Assembly (NCBI RefSeq): GCF_019469185.1
Contig: NZ_CP048264.1
Span: 2,046,001-2,110,000 of the forward strand
DNA: 64,000 nucleotides
Reading direction: 5' to 3'
Source of the DNA: Gilliamella sp. ESL0441
GTDB taxonomy: Bacteria; Pseudomonadota; Gammaproteobacteria; Enterobacterales; Orbaceae
The notes beneath the pieces are model-generated. The model did no database searches, was not told where the DNA came from, and worked only from the letters and a program-made list of their open reading frames with translations. Below are positions 57,249 to 64,000 of this stretch, piece after piece. Positions within the stretch are counted from its first letter, which is position 1. Every line of letters starts with the position of its first letter. The translations under genes were made by a program, and so were the position numbers.

Positions 57249-59834
57249 TTAATCACTTATTTCTAATAATTCATCTGCTTTGATTTTTCCATAATTTTCA
57301 ACCCCATTTTTAACTTTAAAAACAAGGTGTTTGGTATCGATAACGCCAAACCAATCATTTTTAAAATTTTGACTGACAACATCTATTTTATTTTGGGCAA
57401 ATAACTCTCCATTATTGTAAAATTCGATTGTGTCTATCATCAATGTATCATTAGCATGAATGGTTTTTCGATTATCAAATCGTCCTTCAATTATTCCTTC
57501 TTCATTTTTTTGTCCTGCTATTTTAATCGTGTTGGCACTCATTTCACCCTGCCAGTCATTTTTAAAGTTGTTACTCATTATATCTAATTCTCCTGATGAG
57601 AGAATTTTTCCTTGGTTATAGCCATCTGTAACTTGAATCGTTAAATTGTTAGCGGCAGTGATTTCATTGTAATTTCTAAAATTTACAAAATTAGTATATA
57701 TTTCATTAGCCTTTATTAGACCTTGCCAGCTATTTACAAAATTACTACCTGTTAAATGCAAATTAGTCACTAAGATTTTCCCATAATTATGTAAACTATT
57801 ACTAATCAAACCCATCGCATCAGCCTCTATTAGACCATAGTTGGTAATAGCAGTATCAAAATAATTAGAACTAGGCTCAATCATAGCATAGTTGAAAGAT
57901 AGTTTACCGTTCCAATCATTTTTAAATTCACTATGTTTAAAATGTAAATTTGATTTTATCGCTATTTGACCTTGGTTATACATTTTCCCATACGATACAA
58001 TATATCCACCATCACCACTTACCAATCCCCAATTATCAAATTGATTTGTTATTATGGAAACAACTTGATCGGCTTCTATTTTTCCACGCCAAGTATTAAC
58101 CACTGTTCCGACATGTCCTTTACCTATACCCACCGATGAACTTTTAATATTACCTTCATTAACTATATTTGTTCCAGATAATGAAACAGCTTCTCCAGCT
58201 TGAATTAAGCCTGTATCCTTATTGATAATATTATTTTCATTTTCGACCGATATTTCCTTTTCAGATATCAGTTTATTTACGTTCAGAACATCAGCAATAA
58301 TGCTTAAATTATCTTTGGCATTCACTTCACTATAATTCTCAAAATCTTTCCCTTCTAAAGTAATATTTTTCGACTGAATCACACCAAACCAATCATTTTT
58401 GATTTTATCACTCGATACAGTAACGCTTTCTCCTGCTGATAAATCACCCGCATTTTCGGCATATGATGCTTTAATTTCCACCTTTTCAACCGCATTCATT
58501 TTGCCCACATTTTTAGTGTGCATTGCATTTAATGTAATATTCTTAGCGTTCACATTCCCTGTCCAGGTACTCAGAAATTCATCACTTTCTGCACTAAGAT
58601 TTTTTCCTGCTGATAATTTATTTTCATTGGCAACCAATGTTTTAGCTTTAAGTTGGATGTCTTCTTTTGCTTCTATTGTGCCATAATTTTTTACGTCTGT
58701 TTTTCCCGTTAAGCTGACACTTTTTTGACTGGCAATCGTGCCATGATTTTCTATATGTTGACTGTTTAGTGAGATATCTTGTGTTGCCTTAAAATTACCC
58801 CCCACATTATTTAAAATTTTACCATCCGCCGAGATATTCAACGTTCCCGCACTTGCCATGATTGTCCCATTGTTACGAACACCTACCCCTGCTTCAGTAC
58901 CCACCATCTTAATTTTTCCGGCATACATTCCGCCTAATGCTGAAACATCCACTGCAAATTCAGGCTGTTCGGTATTGGTGGCTGAGGCGACTTTTTCAAT
59001 CTTTGTCAGGTCCGCACTCACCTTCGCTTTACCTGTCACAATATTAATTTCTTTATTCGCCCATAACTCAGCATTAACACTGACACTGCGTGCGATTAAA
59101 TCGGTATAATCCTGACCTGATTTTTTTAACCCTTCCCCTGTAATGGCTATCTGCCCCTTTTCCACTTGATAACCCATCAATTTTCCATCTTCCATTATCG
59201 GTTTACCGGTGGTTAAGGTTGCCCGGTCTGCATTGATAAAACCACAACCATTACAGGTTATGCCTGCCGGATTGGCGATGACAACTTGAGCTTTTTGACC
59301 TGCAACTTCGATATAACCATTTAATTGGCTGATATTTTGTGAATTCACTTCGTTCAATATGACTTTGGCGCTATTTTGCAGTGATGCATTACCATTAATA
59401 TTACCCGCTAATTGCGTCTTACTGCCGTTTGGGGAGTTATTCAAAATGACACCGTTTTTTGAAACGTCAAATTGTGTATATTTATTATGGGATACCCCCC
59501 CTTTTGTTGGTGCGGCAATATCGATTTGTGTCACACCGTTTGGTAAACCTTGAATTGTTGGTTGGTGAGCTTGATTGGCTTTTTGATCGACAACGATATT
59601 ATTTGCGTAACTGACGCCAGTCATACTAACCAGCCCTAATGCTACATAGGATAAAAAAACTAACGGCTTTAATAGATAAGATTGAGCAGTCTTCATTGAA
59701 TCATTTTTGATATGAATACACTTGCCTTGCTGCCCCTTGCTGACTACAACGTGATTTGATTGGGCAATATCAGACACAACAACAAACATCCCTCGAACTC
59801 GATTAAAAACAATACGATAAAAACCTTTATTCAT
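57249..59834 (-). CDS. Short TpsA/filamentous-haemagglutinin-like exoprotein 4
   Basis: An 861-residue near-copy of gene 3 with the same extended signal peptide, TPS domain and C-terminus (KADELLEISD). It is three residues shorter because of a small deletion in the stalk around the turn HLTGSNFVNSWQGLIKANEI. Several substitutions cluster around residues 225-320 and 600-700, while the C-terminal 150 residues are unchanged. That patchy pattern points to recombination between copies. It has its own promoter and terminator. No pretoxin or toxin domain is present. Confidence 0.85.
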   Translation of the reverse strand: MNKGFYRIVFNRVRGMFVVVSDIAQSNHVVVSKGQQGKCIHIKNDSMKTAQSYLLKPLVFLSYVALGLVSMTGVSYANNIVVDQKANQAHQPTIQGLPNGVTQIDIAAPTKGGVSHNKYTQFDVSKNGVILNNSPNGSKTQLAGNINGNASLQNSAKVILNEVNSQNISQLNGYIEVAGQKAQVVIANPAGITCNGCGFINADRATLTTGKPIMEDGKLMGYQVEKGQIAITGEGLKKSGQDYTDLIARSVSVNAELWANKEINIVTGKAKVSADLTKIEKVASATNTEQPEFAVDVSALGGMYAGKIKMVGTEAGVGVRNNGTIMASAGTLNISADGKILNNVGGNFKATQDISLNSQHIENHGTIASQKSVSLTGKTDVKNYGTIEAKEDIQLKAKTLVANENKLSAGKNLSAESDEFLSTWTGNVNAKNITLNAMHTKNVGKMNAVEKVEIKASYAENAGDLSAGESVTVSSDKIKNDWFGVIQSKNITLEGKDFENYSEVNAKDNLSIIADVLNVNKLISEKEISVENENNIINKDTGLIQAGEAVSLSGTNIVNEGNIKSSSVGIGKGHVGTVVNTWRGKIEADQVVSIITNQFDNWGLVSGDGGYIVSYGKMYNQGQIAIKSNLHFKHSEFKNDWNGKLSFNYAMIEPSSNYFDTAITNYGLIEADAMGLISNSLHNYGKILVTNLHLTGSNFVNSWQGLIKANEIYTNFVNFRNYNEITAANNLTIQVTDGYNQGKILSSGELDIMSNNFKNDWQGEMSANTIKIAGQKNEEGIIEGRFDNRKTIHANDTLMIDTIEFYNNGELFAQNKIDVVSQNFKNDWFGVIDTKHLVFKVKNGVENYGKIKADELLEISD

Positions 59835-60097
59835 AATAATTTACCTTTCATCTTTTTGTTAATAGCCGTAATTATTCATATCAAGGATTAAACATTAAAT
59901 TATGTACAGCACATTTTCCAAAATAAATTCAGAATCAGATAATACATTTAAAAATTTAAAACCAATTTAACTAAAACGGCTACGACAGGGTTAGCACTTT
60001 TAAAAAATACACAAATTGCTTACATAGCGATAAAAATCTTTATTAAGTTATCGATAAAAAATAAATTTTTATATAGTTTAGATAACTTAATGTTTAT

Positions 60098-60127
60098 ATA
60101 TTAAACTTTTAATTTTCATTTAGTCAA
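60098..60127 (-). promoter_or_regulatory. Promoter of TpsA-like gene 4
   Basis: TTGACT (60127-60122), 18 bp, TAATAT (60103-60098) on the minus strand. Predicted leader about 257 nt. Confidence 0.6.
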
Positions 60128-60268
60128 AGAATTTTGCCCAACGAATTGTAAGTAAAATTTTGTTTTCAAAATGATAAAAATCGAAGACTTATATTGATAT
60201 CTTTTAGTAGGATGGATTAGAGGTGAGAAATGAATGTAGATAACATGCAAAATAATTGAATCTTAATA

Positions 60269-60310
60269 ACCTGGTTTATCAAACGATAAATAACGTTTGG
60301 TAAACCAGGT
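60269..60310 (-). terminator. 17-bp hairpin after TpsA-like gene 5
   Basis: 60269-60285 (starting ACCTGGTTTA) pairs with 60294-60310 (ending TAAACCAGGT) with one G-T wobble and an 8-base loop. It is the strongest hairpin of the array and lies 38 bp after the stop. Confidence 0.8.
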
Positions 60311-60347
60311 GAGTAATTTTTACAATTATACCATGCTGTCATTCATT

Positions 60348-63182
60348 TTATTGATTAACGAAAATACCATTGATCACGCCAATGTTGTTAATATAGGCTA
60401 ATTTAGATTCAATATATTTTGCATTAATTATTCCATGGCTATCGTTGGTTAATGTCCTAGCTGTTAACTTGATATAATCATCTGAAGTTATTTTTCCTTC
60501 GTTATAGATGAGGTTAGCAAGTATACTGATTGAATTATTGACAGATAACGTTCCATAATTTTTAAAATTATAATCAATATTTAAATCAATGGTTTCTGAT
60601 GCTATCCAACCAAACCAATCATTGTGAAAGTTTCTACTGGTTAACTGTATTTTATTTTTAGCCAGTAACTGACCATTATTGTATAAACTACTTACATTTA
60701 ATTTGAAATCATTATTGGCTTTTACGAAATTTCGGTTATCAATATTTCCACCTTTAATTTCGATTTGGTTAGCATTGATTTCGCCTTTCCAATCATTTTT
60801 AAAGTTATCAGTTTTTATTGCCAATTTTTCTGATGCCAAAATTTTCCCTTGGTTATAGCCGTTTTTCACCTTAATCACCGATGAATTTGATGCATTAATT
60901 TCATTGTAATTATCCAACTTATTGATATCCATAGAAATTAAATCGGCTTTGATTTCACCTTTCCAGTCATTTTTAACTTCATTGCCTTTTAAAATAATCT
61001 GTTTATTGGCAAATAATTTTCCTTGATTATAAAACTGGTTATTGCTATTTACTGACAGTAATTGACCCGCTTTGAGTTCATTATGATTTTCAAAATTACG
61101 CGTATTTATATCCACCTCATCAGATTTGATAAGACCTTGCCAACTATTTACAAAGGTATTGTTCACTACAGATAAAGTCTGATTAACTAAAAGTTGACCA
61201 TAATTATAAACATTATTATTCAAAATATTTAAATTATCAGCATTGATGACACCATAATTAGTGATAGTAGAATCCGATTTCGTTTTGTTGATATTCATAT
61301 AATTACTGGCTAATTTGCCATTCCAATCATTTTTAAAATCTTTAATAGATAAATTGAAATTGTTATTTAGCGTAATTTGACCTTGGTTATACATATAATC
61401 TTGTAATACCATTGATCCATTATCCGCCTTTATCTGTCCAGAATTCTCAAATTGATTAGCTTGAATATCAACTAATTGATTAGCATTTATTTTTGCTCGC
61501 CAAGTATTCACAACTTTTCCAACTTCTCCTTCCCCTAAGAATACTGAGTCACTACTGATTGTGCCATCATTGATGATGTTCTTTGCAACTATTGAAACTT
61601 TGTCCTCAGCTTTGATCAATCCCGTATCGCTATTAGTAATGTTGGTTCCTTTTAACAACAATTGCTCATCAGAGAGTAATTTATTGATATTATTTAAATT
61701 TTCTATCGAAATCACTAGGTTTTCAGCAGAATTAACTTCGCCATAATTTTCAAAATTTTTCCCATTCAAGTTAATATTTTTAGCGTTAATAATCCCTTGC
61801 CAATCATTTTTAATATTATCGCTTTTTAGGGTAATTTGTTTGCCTGCCGTTAAGTTGCCATTATTTTCTGCAGTTGAAGCATTAAAGGTGACATTTTCAT
61901 AGGCTCTCATTTTACCCACATTTTTTGCTTTCTTAGCATTAATCACAATGTTATTTGCTTTTACATCACCTGACCAAATACTAATAAACTCATCACTATT
62001 TGTTGAAAGAGAATTTTTTGCAGACAGTTTTCCTTCATTGGTAATTAACGTGTGGGATTGAAGATTAAGGTCATTTTTGGCTGTGATTGTGCCTAAATTT
62101 TTAATTTCAGATTGACTCTTTAGGACAGTTCCTTCTGAGGACTGCATCGTTCCTTTATTAATAATTTTGCCATCAGCAGAAAGATTCAATGTACCGGCAC
62201 TCGCCATCAGTTTCCCATCATTTCGTACCCCTACACCATTTTCTGTACCGACCATTTTAATTTTACCTGCATACATTCCCCCTAGCGCAGAAACGTCCAA
62301 TCCAAACTCAGGCAAATCAACTTGATTATTAAATCCTTGCTTTTCAATTTTACTCAAATCAGCACTTACTTTAGCTTGTCCGGTGATAACATTAATTTCG
62401 TTATTTGCCCATAATTCTGCATTAACATTGACACTACGTGCAATTAAATCGGTGTAGTCTTGCCCTGAGTTTTTTAAACCATAGCCATTAATTTCAATAC
62501 GCCCGCCATCAACTTGGTAACTCTGTAATTTGCCATTATCCATAATGGGTTTACCCGTCGTTAGTGTGACTCTATCAGCATTAATAAAACCGCAACCATT
62601 ACAGGTTATACCGGCAGGATTGGCGATAATAACCTGAGCTTTTTGACCTGCAACTTCAATATAACCATTTAACTGACTAATATTGGGAGAATTAACTTCA
62701 TTTAAAATCACTTTTGCACGATTTTGTAATAATTTATTACCATTAATATCGCCAGCTAATTGGGTATTGGTTCTTCCTGTAGCATTATTGAGTATGACGC
62801 CATTTTTGGATACATCAAATTGGTTATATTTATTGTGAGAGACACCACTATTACTTGGCGCTGCAATATCAATTTGTGTTACACCATTTTGTAAGTTGTG
62901 TACATTAGGACGCTGTGATTGGCTAGCAGCTTGATCAACAACGATATTATTAGCATAACTGACGTTAACTACACTTACCAAACCTAATGCAATATAAGAT
63001 ATAAAGACTAAGGGTTTTAATCTGCAAAACTGAACGTGGTGGATTGGATTAGGGCTAACATGAACTGTTTTGATTTGTTTAGCATTGTCGGTTATGACTT
63101 GATGCGATTTAGTTATATCTGATACAACGACAAACAATCCACGGACTTTATTGAAAATGATGCGATAAAAATTCTTATTCAT
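60348..63182 (-). CDS. Short TpsA/filamentous-haemagglutinin-like exoprotein 5
   Basis: A 944-residue exoprotein from the ATG at 63182 (AAAGGTG upstream; the frame is open to an ATG at 63200). Signal region MNKNFYRIIFNKVRGLFVVV, hydrophobic core and cleavage after VSYA, then a TPS domain with VSHNKYNQFDVSKNGVILNN and NPAGITCNGCGF. The stalk has many turns with YNQGK, KNDWKGEI and NHN-like motifs and ends in NIGVINGIFVNQ. It is clearly paralogous to genes 2-4 but diverged throughout, so an older duplication. No toxin domain. Confidence 0.85.
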   Translation of the reverse strand: MNKNFYRIIFNKVRGLFVVVSDITKSHQVITDNAKQIKTVHVSPNPIHHVQFCRLKPLVFISYIALGLVSVVNVSYANNIVVDQAASQSQRPNVHNLQNGVTQIDIAAPSNSGVSHNKYNQFDVSKNGVILNNATGRTNTQLAGDINGNKLLQNRAKVILNEVNSPNISQLNGYIEVAGQKAQVIIANPAGITCNGCGFINADRVTLTTGKPIMDNGKLQSYQVDGGRIEINGYGLKNSGQDYTDLIARSVNVNAELWANNEINVITGQAKVSADLSKIEKQGFNNQVDLPEFGLDVSALGGMYAGKIKMVGTENGVGVRNDGKLMASAGTLNLSADGKIINKGTMQSSEGTVLKSQSEIKNLGTITAKNDLNLQSHTLITNEGKLSAKNSLSTNSDEFISIWSGDVKANNIVINAKKAKNVGKMRAYENVTFNASTAENNGNLTAGKQITLKSDNIKNDWQGIINAKNINLNGKNFENYGEVNSAENLVISIENLNNINKLLSDEQLLLKGTNITNSDTGLIKAEDKVSIVAKNIINDGTISSDSVFLGEGEVGKVVNTWRAKINANQLVDIQANQFENSGQIKADNGSMVLQDYMYNQGQITLNNNFNLSIKDFKNDWNGKLASNYMNINKTKSDSTITNYGVINADNLNILNNNVYNYGQLLVNQTLSVVNNTFVNSWQGLIKSDEVDINTRNFENHNELKAGQLLSVNSNNQFYNQGKLFANKQIILKGNEVKNDWKGEIKADLISMDINKLDNYNEINASNSSVIKVKNGYNQGKILASEKLAIKTDNFKNDWKGEINANQIEIKGGNIDNRNFVKANNDFKLNVSSLYNNGQLLAKNKIQLTSRNFHNDWFGWIASETIDLNIDYNFKNYGTLSVNNSISILANLIYNEGKITSDDYIKLTARTLTNDSHGIINAKYIESKLAYINNIGVINGIFVNQ

Positions 63183-63450
63183 AGTATTTACACCTTTCAC
63201 CTATTATTTTGTTAAAACGTAAAAAATAGAATCATCATATTAAACAAATGATTATTTCAAAAAAATCTACAAAATAGTTAAATACGGTAATACAAATAAT
63301 ATTCAGAAGTTAATGCAACAAAAAGGAAATCGATATGATGATAAATTGTATGAAAACAGACTATTTATTTACTAATTAACCATCATCATCGGTAGAACAG
63401 AAAGAAACAGATACACCAAATTAACATTATTTAGATAATTTGATTCGCGT

Positions 63451-63480
63451 ATAATAAACACTAAATTTGTATTTAGTCAA
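63451..63480 (-). promoter_or_regulatory. Promoter of TpsA-like gene 5
   Basis: TTGACT (63480-63475), 18 bp, TATTAT (63456-63451) on the minus strand. Predicted leader about 262 nt before the ATG at 63182. Confidence 0.6.
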
Positions 63481-63736
63481 AGTTTTATTTGTGCATCTGT
63501 CATTTACATTTCTTTGTTAATTTAAACAATTTTTATGCTAACTAAAAATTTTAGATAACAAGATTTTCTAATTTATTAGTTTATCGCTTAAATTATTTTC
63601 CGCTTTATTAAATATAACCATATTATTCATATCGTTGCCACAATTAAGCCAGTTTTAAAAATTTTTACGTTTTTTTGGGGATTAAAGTAAATGAGAAGGG
63701 ATTTGAGAAGTAGACAAAGATCAAAAGATTAATTTT

Positions 63737-63787
63737 TAAGATCCTAGCTTATCTATCGATGATATATTTCAGTAAACTAGGATCTTA
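63737..63787 (-). terminator. 11-bp hairpin after TpsA-like gene 6
   Basis: TAAGATCCTAG (63737-63747) pairs with CTAGGATCTTA (63777-63787), 38 bp after the stop codon of the partial gene. The stem core GATCCTA is shared with the hairpin after gene 1. Confidence 0.65.
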
Positions 63788-63824
63788 TCTTTACAACAAA
63801 ACAGAATTAATTGATCAAATTAAT

Positions 63825-64000
63825 CTATTCATCTTTTGCATTAGTGGACTTTCCATTAATTAGACCACGATTAACGATTTTATCAGATAAATTGTCAGTA
63901 ATAATTTCAGCATTAATCACACCATGCCAATCATTGAGAAAATGATTACCCGCTAATTTAATCTCTCTTTTCGAAATCACATTGCCTTGGTTGTATGTAT
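63825..64000 (-). CDS. Short TpsA/filamentous-haemagglutinin-like exoprotein 6, C-terminal end (runs off window)
   Basis: The last 57 codons of another array member, with the TAG at 63827-63825. The translation contains TYNQGNVISKREIKLAGNHF, then LNDWHGVINAEI and VNRGLINGK, the same NQG and NDW turn signature as the stalks of genes 1-5. It ends in a short polar tail STNAKDE. The rest lies beyond position 64000, so length and signal region cannot be seen. It shows that the array continues out of the window. Confidence 0.85.
   Translation of the reverse strand, partial: TYNQGNVISKREIKLAGNHFLNDWHGVINAEIITDNLSDKIVNRGLINGKSTNAKDE

Larger units (their letters stand above)
53765..60060. repeat. Tandem duplication of a 3.2-kb TpsA-like gene unit
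   Basis: Genes 3 and 4 with their flanks form two direct repeats offset by about 3,210-3,219 bp: roughly 53765-56980 and 56985-60060. Identity extends through the 3' flank (for example the segment before 54030 and before 57249) and the 5' leader (after 56624 and after 59834). Differences cluster in one part of the stalk and in scattered TPS-domain positions. Outer boundaries are approximate. Confidence 0.85.

Noticed and set aside
52320..59553. Plus-strand open frames that recur opposite each exoprotein gene
   Set aside because: They recur only because the TPS-domain DNA beneath them is duplicated. They have no ribosome-binding sites and are mirror frames of a real coding sequence.
47652..63182. 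CDI (CdiA/CdiB/CdiI) system
   Set aside because: The N-terminal TPS domain fits, but the proteins are under 1,000 residues and have no VENN-type pretoxin, no toxin end, no small immunity gene and no CdiB in the window.

Overview
The window is AT-rich gammaproteobacterial chromosome. Protein sequences and gene orders (mtlADR, leuLABCD, lptCAB-rpoN, waaG-waaP, YbjD, YceF, YhcC, UspF) are close to Enterobacterales. The strong AT bias, gene-scale rearrangements around rpoN and a large array of short two-partner-secretion exoproteins fit a host-associated relative such as the Orbaceae (Gilliamella/Frischella type). That placement is inference from composition and content. No rRNA, tRNA, insertion sequence or CRISPR array was recognised.

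Layout. 1-260: 5' part of tag (3-methyladenine glycosylase I). 712-4554: mannitol operon mtlA-mtlD-mtlR behind two near-perfect CRP palindromes. 4686-6806: rlmKL methyltransferase. 7007-15566 (minus strand): a VgrG-headed type VI secretion island with VgrG, a DUF4123 adaptor, an internally duplicated helical protein and three tandem paralogous zinc metalloproteases with metzincin motifs. 15952-17527: uspF, a decayed GNAT acetyltransferase and maf/yceF. 17557-26964 (minus): a ten-gene P19/FTR1 iron-uptake operon with a candidate Fur-controlled promoter. It holds a periplasmic nitroreductase-like protein, FTR1, P19, DUF2318, three FtsX-type permeases, two ABC ATPases and DUF4418. 27473-36365: yhcC, LPS core genes waaG-waaP, ybjD, ettA, two membrane proteins of unknown role and nfsB. 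36549-41651: leucine biosynthesis operon with a complete leader-peptide attenuator. 41775-46646: an unknown membrane protein, then rpoN, lptB, lptA, lptC and acylphosphatase on the minus strand. 46911-47510: a membrane-anchored CHAP-domain amidase.

The last 16 kb (47574-64000) is the most unusual part. It is a head-to-tail array of five complete short TpsA/FHA-like exoproteins (about 860-945 residues each) and the end of a sixth, all on the minus strand. Each has an extended signal peptide and a TPS secretion domain with CNGC, then a repetitive beta-helix stalk. None has a recognisable toxin domain, and no TpsB transporter lies in the window. At least one member is a regular 58/59-residue superrepeat marked by NQG, NDW and NHN. 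Four copies share the same promoter architecture (TTGACT, 18 bp, TATTAT or TAATAT) with predicted leaders of about 260 nt, and every copy is followed by its own strong hairpin. Two adjacent copies are a very recent tandem duplication of about 3.2 kb.

Two surface or competition systems therefore stand out as possible sources of new biology: the T6SS trio of metzincin-like effectors and the tandem short-TpsA array. All functional statements come from reading the sequence and remembered family knowledge. No database search was run.
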